Position numbers and translations under genes: made by a program
NCBI GenBank assembly: GCA_964023205.1
Contig: CAXIEG010000619.1
Coordinates: 17,861 to 81,860, forward strand
Direction of reading: 5' to 3'
Length of the DNA stretch: 64,000 nt
From: Lutraria lutraria
Lineage: Eukaryota > Mollusca > Bivalvia > Venerida > Mactridae
Shown here: positions 11,235 through 21,700 of the stretch, piece after piece
How the letters are laid out: every line of letters starts with the position of its first letter
Position numbering within the stretch: position 1 is the first letter of the stretch
The notes under the pieces: model-generated
Database searches by the model: none
What the model saw: the letters and a program-made list of their open reading frames with translations, nothing else
What the model was told of the DNA's origin: nothing

Positions 11235-11654
11235 ATGCCCAAGGGCAACATGTCGAGCCCGCCTTTTAGACAGCTTGTGACCTTGACCATTGAACTACAA
11301 GTATGGGTGATGTTCATGACAAATCATTTCATTGAAGTAACTTTTATACCAATTTATTTCAAATCCTTGAATGCAAACAGAAGGCATGCACAGCCCAGCA
11401 GACAATATATTATTTGACTAAATGTGTAATCTTGACCTTTGACCTATGGATATGGGTGTTGTCAAGGACACATGGTCTCATTGTATTATGCCAAGTCATT
11501 TTAAAATAAGTCAATGCATAAGGGAGATACAGCCTGGACAAGGTCTATAACACTTTCGATGTTTGACATCTAAGTATGACCTTGAACTTTAGCCTACAAG
11601 CCTGGTCTTGTGCATGTCACATCGTCTCATGATGGTAAATATTTCTGCTAAGTA
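11235..11654. repeat. Old dispersed repeat (GACCTTGACC type), left part
   Basis: Contains GTGACCTTGACCATTGAAC, GTAATCTTGACCTTTGACCT and GACAAGGTCTATAACAC, texture typical of dispersed bivalve repeats. The theme resumes at 13446 (GACCTTGGCCTTGGAGC), so the TIR element between them inserted into this older repeat. Confidence 0.55.
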
Positions 11655-13444
11655 GGGGAGACCGGGGCAAAACGAAACATGGGGCAAAATGAAACGCATT
11701 AGATATCGTTGTTGTGACGCCAAATTATGACCCAATAAAATCGAAAAACGCAGCGTCCTTCCTTTGCGCGGTATGGAAGAGAATATCGTTAAGAACAAAC
11801 GCTAATAAAACGTAAATAAGCAGACAATTTACTTTCTATGCAATGTGAGTGATTTTTTACCATCCCGAAATTATTTTAATTAGTTCCGATTATATTATTG
11901 GTGGGACACAATGCCGTAGCCTAAATAGAAACTTTATATGTTGTGTTTATATTTAACAGAATGTTTAAAGTCTCATCTGATACGATATCACATGGATTAG
12001 GGTCAAAGGTCATTCGATATGTATGGGGCAAAATGGAACATAAGTGACGGGGCATATTGGAACAATGTTTTATTTTGCCCAATCACATTTTCAATTCCGA
12101 TAAAGTAGTAAAAACAACTCCGGCATTTGCGTTCTGACGTTTTGTGCGTTTGATAGTAGCTATGTGTGATGTGCTTTCCATTTAAAAAATAACTAGATCT
12201 CCTAGTCAGAAACAAGCCGAGGCACTCTGTGGAGGTCCATATGGTCACTAAGAGGATTTTTTACCTAGCGCGTCTTTAATTAATACGTTTTGGAGGCTAC
12301 ATAAACCATGTTCTTACCTCAAACTATCGGAATCACTAACGTTATATATATGACAGGATACATATTTATGATATATGACGTTTTGTAACAATAAAGTTAT
12401 ATTTTTACCGTGCATCACGTATGAATATTCTTTTCTGAAATCTACAACAAGCTACATGTATATGATCCAGGAACCTGATACTCAAAGTATATACAAGGGT
12501 TGTTCGCAGTTTTAATGCGTTCTATTTATTATGACACAATCGAATGAATGTTTGTTAGATGGAATTAATAATTTTATCAACATTGTCATATGGTTAGTGT
12601 CCCAACCAGATCAAACTTTGAGACAAAACGTGTGGAAACATGTGGATTCGTACTTTTCTTCCAGAACAGGGTGGATGATATCACGATAATTCAAACAGGT
12701 GATAACACTCTTTAATACTAAAACATGATACAATGTATAGCCTATTCAAATAATTGCATACATCATTTATAAGTATCTGATTTGTCGATATTAATATTTT
12801 GTATTTGTGATATCGCCAGTCCTATATCATTGCTAAATATGTGAAATTCCATATTAGAATTGATGATAACACTTATTTGAATAATTGGTGTTATCACCAG
12901 TACGTGTTGAAAGTATGATATCATTCCTTCTGACAGGTGATATCAATCATCCACTGGAATTCTTTATATGTAACATCACTCATTTAATCCTAATTGATTA
13001 TATCATTAGATGGAATACTTGATATCATATTTTCACTTGAGTGATATCACATATTCGATTGGATGGTTTCATTCTATTCAGATTTGTATATATCACAACG
13101 TGGCATTACATGATACTAAAAGGTGCCCCGCAATTCGTAACAGTACGAAAACAAATGTTGAAATGTATGCCTTGGGTAAAATATAACTATTAGAGTGATT
13201 GTTCCATTTCGCCCCAGGTGATGTTTCATTTTGCCCCTTCTATGGGGCAAAATGAAACATTTTACTACAACTAACTTGTCCCTTAATATGGGTCCAATTA
13301 AAAGAAATATGCATACTTAATAAATATATATATGACGTGCGATAAATGTACGTTATACACATGCAAAAGGTTTCCCGAACAGATAACGCACGAATGAGAA
13401 CTAATGAGTTTTGTAAAAAATGTTTCATTTTGCCCCGGTCTCCC
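11655..13444. mobile_element. Non-autonomous TIR element, ends GGGGAGACCGGGGCAAAA
   Basis: The left end GGGGAGACCGGGGCAAAACG (11655 on) and right end ATTTTGCCCCGGTCTCCC (to 13444) are inverted repeats, each flanked by TA, consistent with a TA target duplication. The phrase GGGGCAAAATG(G/A)AAC is repeated in both orientations near both ends (11680, 12025, about 12065, 13210, 13230, 13243), giving subterminal repeats. No transposase frame is visible in the 1.79 kb. I cannot place it in a superfamily. Confidence 0.82.
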
Positions 13445-13700
13445 TATAAATTCCAAAATCCATCAAGAAATGACAAAGTTATTAAGCAGACACAAACAAT
13501 AAACCCCATCTTTGACATTGAGCATCTAATTGTGACCTTGGCCTTGGAGCTATTGACCCTGGTCATTTTCAAATATGTCAATGCATAGGGGGGAAATATA
13601 GTCCAGATAGCGGGGTAAATAACGAAAAAATAGTGCAAATTGTCATACAAGCACCAAATTTTCCACACATGTTGGGAATGATATGTAGAAACGATTTAGG
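13445..13700. repeat. Old dispersed repeat, right part
   Basis: Continues the repeat interrupted by the TIR element. 13605-13655 (GCGGGGTAAATAACG, AATAGTGCAAATTGTCATAC, AAGCACCAAATTT) is matched in reverse orientation at about 17825-17890, so this is one family present in both orientations. 13701-14039 holds GATGGCCGCCAAAT-type phrases and a C run at about 13904 but no gene. Confidence 0.6.
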
Positions 13701-14039
13701 GTGTGTGCCAAAGTTCAAGTGCCTCGATTCAAGATGGCCGCCAAATTTTCAAAATGGCCGCCAAATATTTTTCCAGTCAAAGAACTTTTTATCAAAACTC
13801 TCAATACCAATGAATTATACTACCTTAGCACATTATCATAACATGTTCAGTATGTTTATACATGTATATAAGTAAATTCAAACGATGTTTGTGAAATACC
13901 CCCCCCCCACCTCTAATAGAAGTTGTATATAGAACGTGACTTACTTGCCTTAGTGCAGTTTTAGGCATACATTAGTTAATCGTTAATTGTTTCCGGATAG
14001 AAGTCATCCGGATTTTTTGGGAAGGCCCGGGACTGCTTA

Positions 14040-16540
14040 CCTAAATAGACATTACATTCCAAGTCTTTTTGTCCTTTTTATGGAGGGCAGACACGTGGTG
14101 TCACATCCGGTAAATGCGTTGAAAAATGGGAGAACTTAATATAAACTTTTGCCCAATTGTTTCGACAGTTTCATGCACCAGAAACCAACTGAAGTCTTTT
14201 GCTTTAAATACCAGACTCCACCCAAATAGTGTCAGTATTGATTTCTTTGAAAATAGACACTGAAAGAGGTATAATGTCTGTGTCAGAACCCCTCACCACA
14301 TGCTTTTTCAAGCCGTTATCCACAGCGTGTTTCATACGCAAAATATCCTAGTATCGGCTTGTTCATGAGTGCATTGGGTCAATATAGTTATGTAGTGCTC
14401 AGTACTGCTTATCTCACTTTGGTTTTTCGTCTCAAATATAGTATCGGGTGCTTTAATCAGTAACCAAACTCATCCACCTTTTAAAAGGTATATCAGTTGC
14501 TTGAAAATTTGTTCGAATCCATTACTAACAACTGTCTAATATCTGATCAACGAGCCGTTGTTGTCATTGCTTTAAAATTAGGAAGATATTATAAAGATCA
14601 AACACATTCTATCCGAGGATGTCTTAGAATGCAGCTACTAGGAATAGCACAAAAACAACAGTAATGCAGCCATCAAACGTTTTCGCAGCACCAAAATTAT
14701 TAATACATTTATTTACAAAAGTCAGAGCATCGGCAAGAGGTCCGTCTATTGGGGTTGTCACGTTTTGTTTGAGTACTTGAACGAGTTGCGAGTTAGTTCG
14801 AATAATTCAAAATGCCATTGTTTGAAAGCGAAGGAGGTTTTGCATGGTCTTCGTGCTTCAAAAGAAAATCACCCAAACTGACGTTTCTGGCAAATTATAA
14901 AACGACGTAAAAAGATCACAGTTTGCTTTCATTGTAACTGAAGATTTCACTCCCCAGACGTCATGCTTTAACTTTCTACTAAATAAATACACCTTGTGTT
15001 TTTATTGAAAGATAAAAGTATTATCAACTATCAAAACCATATCATGTAAATGAATAAGGACCCGAACTAACATAATGTATATGGTCTAATGCAAAAATAA
15101 AGGGAACAAGTACTTTACGGTATAATACAAAATTTGCTTCTCTATATGGCTGGACAAATATATAAGTGTTATTATCTGGAGTGCAAGAACCTGGTTCCAA
15201 AACTAAATCTGAGAATTATCTTTTCTGGTATGTCAGACCAGTCTTCAATCAGGAGACATTGAAATTCAGAACGGTCTCAGATTTATCCCGTATATATATT
15301 CACCCAATTTATATAGAGCACACGCTGTGTTCTGTTGGGCAAGTCGTGTTCTAGAAACATTGTATGCCAAAACTGATGATTAAGCAACATCCATGGTAGC
15401 GATATTGGACACTGTAAGTGTCGATATTCACCCACTATCTTTCAAAATAATACCAACAACTTTCAGAGACATCATTTCAACGTGCAAACCACCAAACATA
15501 AACAACGAAACTTTTCTATTGCCACTGAACAACTTGACATGGATTGAGGAAATTGGTGACTTCTCGGACCTTATAAATGGATTTTTTTATGATGGCAAAA
15601 CCTTTTGAAGGCATTGATATTTGAAGTTCATATTTTGTTTGATAATGCTGGTCTCCAAGTCAAGAAAATTATCAGACAATGAAGATGGTTTATTAATTTG
15701 TGAAAGGTATGCTAGAATTATATTTGCATATTGTTCGGGTATAGATGGTACACCGATTGATGCGGGTTTTTCACCAATGTACAAGTCAACGTGGTTGTTT
15801 TTCACCGGCAACGCTGGTATCGTATGTTGAAATAAAGAAATGTCCGTCCCATGAAATGATGATATTGACGTAGTGGAGTCAGAATTGTGATCAATGTTAT
15901 ATTGTAAAGAGTCCACGGTGTAGCACTGGTGAACAAACTACTCAACATCGTTGTACAACATTTCCTCCAACCATTATGGAAATTTCAAGGACACGTTTAT
16001 ATCATGTACATATATCGCACTGAAATAAGATATCAATTAGATGTCGTTTCCTTGTCTACACAAAATCAAAAGGTCAATGTAAATAGCAAATGGGGGTTCG
16101 TTTGTCTTGGAATGAAGATGGACATTTGCTGCACAGTGAATACCTATATGACAGTTATACTGAAGTAATTGAGTTATTGCAAATGAGACTTAGAGTTGCA
16201 CTGTTCCATCTGTGCTTCATTATTTGACCCATATTGTACCTTACTCACTAATTCAAGAGATTGTTTGGGTACTGATATCAACTGACTTCTGGTACGAAAT
16301 TACCATTGAATTTGTTTTCATGGATCATTAGCACATGCAGCAAACAATGCATGGCCTATATATTTCTTCAAAGTCAATAAGGCTTTCTTACGCCGATTCT
16401 AATTCAGAATCCAACTGTTTCAGTCTCAGGTGCCTGCTCAGACAGTTGAACTATGGCACTCACTATGTCCGACAAAGTTTGTGTTTCGAATAATGTATTT
16501 AACTAGTTCAGCATTTTTTTCCTCGAGTGCCTGCCGAGTA
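14040..16540 (-). pseudogene. Pseudogene of a large animal family with THEEADTR / FTGCD motifs
   Basis: Read on the minus strand from high to low coordinates, diagnostic phrases occur in family order in changing frames: an N-side stretch (VPSIPEQYANIILAYLSQ, 15916-15590); FMFGGLHVEMMSLKVVG (about 15480); SRTRLAQQNTACALYKLGEY (about 15340); FWNQVLALQII (about 15190); ILTQCTHEQADTRIF (about 14370); DIIPLSVSIFKEINTDTIWV (about 14260); KDFSWFLVHETVETIG (about 14190); LPFFNAFTGCDT (about 14110); KKDKKTWNVM (about 14060). I know this as a repetitive, functionally uncharacterised family of cnidarian and molluscan genomes. Its spaced acidic motifs (ADTR, SDTD, TGCD) resemble a PIN/FEN-type nuclease core, which is inference. 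Many frameshifts and stops make it dead. The boundary above 15916 is uncertain. Confidence 0.82.
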
Positions 16541-16994
16541 TTCGACCGACTTCTCATTATGTTTTGTATTGAACGCCTTTCTCTGTTGCTAAGAGATGTA
16601 TGACTTTTAACACTATTTCATTTTAAGAGCGACATTATAATCGGCACTGAGCTTGGCCAATAAGGAATTGAATGTTTTTGGCGCGTTCATTAATGTATCG
16701 GTATTCGATGACTGGTCACATCAAGTTCGTCAATTTACAGATTTAAAAACTAAACCATAAGTATATACTTAAATAAATCCAGTGTATAAAGTCTATTGCC
16801 AGTGATTTGAAGCAAATAGCATATTTGGTTGGCCTTCTATAAACCAATATCAAACGTTAATATCAACGATACAAACTACTCAGTATTTAGAACTATATTA
16901 CAACAATTAGCCTTAAAATAAATTACTATAAATGAATAATACAGGGAACCGTTTCTCAGATGTTTTATATTGTCCTATGTTCGTTAGATATTCC
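16541..16994. other. No gene seen
   Basis: AT-rich DNA with no supported feature. Confidence 0.45.
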
Positions 16995-17340
16995 GTATCC
17001 TGAAACCCGCTAATAGACTAAAATGAAATCAAGCATGAAAATTCTGAGGCACGGTTCCTAGATAAACATGTCTGCTACAGAATACTGAAAGCAGCAAAAG
17101 GCATTTTGAAAATGCAGGTATGTACGAACCTAAACTTGCAATACTACTGATTAATTGAACGAAGTGTGTATCCTGAAACCCGCTAATAGACTAAAATGAA
17201 ATCAAGCATGAAAATTCTGAGGCACGGTTCCTAGATAAACATGTCTGCTACAGAATACTGAAAGCAGCAAAAGGCATTTTGAAAATGCAGGTATGTACGA
17301 ACCTAAACTTGCAATACTACTGATTAATTGAACGAAGTGT
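16995..17340. repeat. Two identical 173-bp tandem copies
   Basis: 16995-17167 is repeated without visible change at 17168-17340 (landmarks GTATCCTGAAACCCGCTAAT, GAGGCACGGTTCCTAG, AACGAAGTGTG). This is either a very recent duplication or an assembly artefact. The unit has no long open frame. Confidence 0.95.
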
Positions 17341-17714
17341 GTTCATCTTATATCAAATGAAAGTAGTGCCACGTACCACCGACGGACGCATTTTGACTTC
17401 TATGACAGACGGATGTTTATATGCTCGATGAACTGTAAACTTTAAAGCAGACTTTGAACCTAATTTTCTTACAGTAAGCATTGAAGTTGTTTAAAGATAC
17501 CATCAAAATTACATACGTCGGGCTAAACATGGTGAACTCAATCTTCCGAATTTAGCCACTCCAATAACCTATATAAATATTCCCTTGGCCTTAACAACTG
17601 TCAAAAAATATTCCTCGGTTTGGTTATAAACCCGATTCTTTACGATAAGAATGATATTATGAGCATAAACTATGGATTACAATGTGTTTTCACTCCTGTT
17701 ATACACGTCATATA

Positions 17715-17900
17715 GCCTGGAGACAGTGGGTTCGAATCCGAGCGTGACCACAGCGTTCCTGACCACGTACACGTTGGCACACGGTCTTAAATAAACCCCG
17801 ACACATGTATGCATCATCATACCAAATTTGGTGCTTGTATGAAAATTTGCACTATTTTGCCAAGAAGTACGTTTTATTTATCCCGCTAAGACAAGGTCTA
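17715..17900 (+). mobile_element. SINE-like fragment with B box, next to an inverted dispersed repeat
   Basis: GTGGGTTCGAATCCGAGC (about 17727-17744) contains a perfect pol III B box (GGTTCGAATCC), with no convincing A box or cloverleaf. This fits the tRNA-derived head of a SINE, not a tRNA gene. From 17820 to 17890 follows the reverse of the 13.6-kb repeat (AATTTGGTGCTTGTATGAAA, TATCCCGCTAAGACAAGGTC). Confidence 0.5.
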
Positions 17901-18589
17901 TAATAATCATTTTCGATCAGTTAGTGCTAATTCATTACCCCATCTGGAGCCTCTCGTATGGGCAAACTGTATGACGTCATAACGAAATACTTACGTCATC
18001 GTATAACTTTAAAATGTGGTAAGCAATGTTCAAATGATTTCTTACACGAAATACAGCAGAAATATTGAAAAAATCACGGTTACTACTCGCCAAACCTTAA
18101 GTAAAACATACAAAACATTTGACTTATTTTCAATGCGGCCTTCTGGAAACAAGCAAAATAACATTTCACTAATACAGTTAATAAGGATTTACTTCCTTTT
18201 TGTGTTATCCTTGTATTTTAACGTTTGTGACATGGTTTCAATTTTTACTGATATTATTTAGAAAAAAATCTACCTTTAATAATTTTACAATCTCAATTTG
18301 TATATTCGGTAATATATTTTTGTTTGAACACTGTGACTTTATATGCCCAATTTGTGTAATATATTTCCTATGTACCATGTTTTAGAAATAGTTAAAATAG
18401 GAATGATAAATAATAAATAAATAAACGCATGTGTTGATAATAGCCTGGTGTCGATAATACCTCGGTTTGCTCTTGTGGGGACATTGCCATGTCCTCGGAA
18501 TTACGGTTGGTACATTTTGTAGGGTATTGATGTGGAATAAATAAAGCTATTTTTATTCGGTACCAAATTTGTCTTATTAGAAGTTATGA
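17901..18589. other. No gene seen
   Basis: AT-rich DNA. A copy of the GTGTCGATAATACC motif lies at about 18448. No supported gene. Confidence 0.45.
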
Positions 18590-18738
18590 CTGGATCCGTA
18601 ACACCCCATTATTTCCCCTATATATTCTATATTGGGATCCGTATCTGGATCCGCGTTTTACACCTCGCCGCCTGGAGATCAAATTCCGCGCATGCGTCGA
18701 GCGCTATTTCCGTACAGCGCCAGACCTACAGCGCCAAA
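18590..18738 (+). promoter_or_regulatory. Candidate promoter / 5' UTR of the SET gene
   Basis: A local GC- and CpG-rich island in AT-rich surroundings, directly before the proposed start codon. It contains TGGATCCGTAAC, GGGATCCGTATCTGGATCCG and CCGCGCATGCGTCGAGCGC; the GCGCATGCG core resembles an NRF1-type site, common in CpG-rich housekeeping promoters. A TATATATTC stretch lies at about 18620. The transcription start cannot be fixed from sequence. Confidence 0.45.
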
Positions 18739-18742
18739 ATGG
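18739..18742 (+). CDS. Exon 1 (start codon plus one base)
   Basis: GCCAAAATGG|GTGAGT: a start codon with A at -3 and G at +4, immediately followed by a near-perfect donor (phase 1). Joined to exon 2 it gives MGRAKRVNP. The frame also stays open upstream to 18586, so a longer N-terminus is possible, but that stretch looks like 5' UTR. This exon is the least certain part of the model. Confidence 0.5.
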
Positions 18743-21700
18743 GTGAGTCCGCCTTTTTATTTTTTCTTAGAATTGTCCGGTATCGCAGATTCATACATCT
18801 GTGTTGGTGTCGAGCATAGCAGAACTTTATTGGCAGACATAAAAAATTAAATAGGAAACATGATCATAACAGAAGAAAACGAATTCAACAAAAAAACATT
18901 GTTCCTTGCATTGAAGCTCTACCAAAGGCAAAGATGTTAAAAAATTAATTTCATTAAAAACTCTGGTTGCCATTGCAACCAATAGGAAAAAGTTAAGAAA
19001 TATTCTTGTCCAAAACCACTGGGCCTAGAGCTTAGAAATTTGGTGTATAGCATTGTCTAGTGGACCTTTACCAAGTTTGTTCAAATTATTGCCCTCCCCG
19101 CCCTGGGGTTTCCTCTAATCTATTTAGGAAAATTTAAAAAATCTTCTTGTCCGAAACCACATGACCTAGAGCTAATATATTTAGCATGTAGCATTGTATA
19201 GCGGACCTCTACCAAGGCCCCAGGGTGAAAATTAGCCCCGCCCCGAGGTTGGGAGCTGGTCAACTGGTACCAAATGTCAAGTGGTACCCACTATATTTTG
19301 GTCTAGGGTTCACATGATTTATATAGGAAAACAAAACAAAAACCTTCTTGTCCATTACCTTAAGGCCTAGAACTTACATATTTTTTTATGTAGCATTGTC
19401 TGGTGGACATCTACCAAGTTTGTTAAAATTATTGCCTTAGGGGCATAATTAGCCCCACCCCCAGGTCACTTAATTTTACAAAGGCTCATGATAATTTTCT
19501 CAAAAGTCTTTTTATCTGGTGAGCGATATAGGGCCATCATGGCCCTCTTGTTTAGAGTATTTTTCATTTTTTGTTTGCAGTAAGAAGAATTGTTTATAAT
19601 GGTTTTATGATTGCATATTAGTACTGTGATGAATTTTAAGCTGCTAAGTAAAAAGTCACAGTAATTCCGATTATTCGTATGACCTGTATATATCTGTAAG
19701 ATAAATTTTATTTGAAGTCGACAGAGAAATAACAAACAACAGCAATAGCTTGTATGGTTTGATTTACTCGACCTGTCCATGAGAGACAATGGAAAGTCCA
19801 GTGTCCGATCTAGGATTTAGAAAGTAGGGGGACTTTCCCCCCTACCTTAAAAAATATGGGGGGATTTTTTTAAAGTATGGGGCGTGTTCATATTTACATC
19901 AGAAAACTCATCGGATCTCGATGCATCGATACCCAACGGTATTTTTATCCGGATTCAAGAAAAATTTTAATTTTGGGGTACTTCATGTATTGAAAAAGTC
20001 GGTAATTCTCTTTTTTGACGACTGTGACATTGTCATTGACTCATTATCAAAGATCTTGATCGTCTGCTTTATAGCGAGGTTTAATGCTTAGCGTGGTTTA
20101 AGTAAGTTGTATAATCATTAAAAAAACGAAACGGTTATTCAAGAATTTTTATTCAAAAACTAGTATTTGTTATTTGGCACGTCAATTAGATATCTCCACA
20201 TTTAAATAAAAATATATCGGCATAAAATATCAAGGGTAACAACGTATGATGTTAAAAGAAAAATATAATGAAATAATTTTCGTTCGCACATGGTTTCGAT
20301 TCGTATTATGGGCAGATATCACTCAACCGGAATAAAAATACTTGGTTCCCAGCTTTATCGTAAAGTGTCATGTAGAATAGGCAACCATCGGAATGATAAC
20401 ATTTCTACTTTCGATTTCATGTTGCCTATTAAAGCTAGTAGATCTTAAATAAATCGGGACTCCACGATTATGATGAACATCCTAAGGTTAGTAAGGTAAG
20501 GTAGTATGTCTCACATCTGCTTACCGAATATGGGGGATTTTTACAGGAATGTTGCGCGTCCGATCATTTAAAATGGGGGATTTTCAAAAAAATAGCATGA
20601 ATCTCGCAATTGCGCATTCTAGATCAGACACTGGAAAGTACAACATCTCTCATTCTATTTTCTAAAATTATCACTTCGTATCCTAGTATTACTATTTGTA
20701 CACTACAGATGATATCGAGACATTTTTTGCGAATGTTGACTATTCGTATCCCTGACACTGTAAAAAGAACTGCAAGGTTTAAAGTGTGTGTAAACCAGAC
20801 TTCTAAACTAAGATTTGGATTTCAGGTCGTGCTAAAAGAGTAAATCCGGCTTGTGAAGCCAAGAAATCGATGAAGAAAAACCAAGACCAGTCTGGATTTG
20901 AAATAAAACATTTTCCAGGGAAAGGTAAATTTTAATTAACCTGTGATGAGTATGTTTTGGCTTATGTACACTATGCTTCAGCAAGCATTTAGGGGACATG
21001 GATGTGAAAATAATTCTAGTCCAGTCATTGATTTTCCAAATTTTAGGTAAATGTTAAATCCTTACCTAGAATTTCAAAGCCAGTAAAATGTGATATTGAC
21101 TAAATATTCTTCCTTCTTTTGACTTATGATTTATTCAACTAGAACATTTACTGTGATAATTATTAAAACAAAGAAATTGATTTTCAAAATTTCTAGGAAT
21201 TAATGGGTGAGTTGGTGTTGTAATACAATCAAATTATTTGATTTTATCCCTGCATTGTATAATAATGCTTAGAACAAGTGCAAAACAGGATTATTGAGCA
21301 TGTTTATTATGCCCATGTCATGAAATGGCGTTTAGCATATAGTGTTTACCCTGTCTGTTGGTGTGTGTGTTTGTTTGTGTGTTACGGATTTTTGTGTCCG
21401 TCTCATAACTTTGTCATGCATGATCGGATTTTGAAATAATTTGGCACAAATGTTCAGCATAACAACACAATGAATCATGTGCAAAAACTGTGTCGCTTTC
21501 TCAAAGGTCAAGGTCACGGTTGACACTTAAAGCATTGTGTGTATATGTTCGTGTCCGGCTTATAACTCTTGTCATTCATGATAGAATTTTGAAATTAATT
21601 GGCACAAATGTTCATCATATCAAGACGATGTTTCATGAGCAAAAACAATGTCGCTTGCTCAAAGGTCAAGGCCAGAGTCAACACTTAAAGCATTGTGTGT

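Noticed and set aside
17715..17760. tRNA gene with a perfect B box (GGTTCGAATCC)
   Set aside because: No A box or cloverleaf upstream. The surroundings are repeat-like.
18586..18819. 77-codon frame as an extended N-terminus of the SET gene
   Set aside because: It runs past the exon 1 donor and its upstream part looks like CpG-rich 5' UTR. The ATGG|GTGAGT start gives a better junction, though a longer N-terminus is not excluded.
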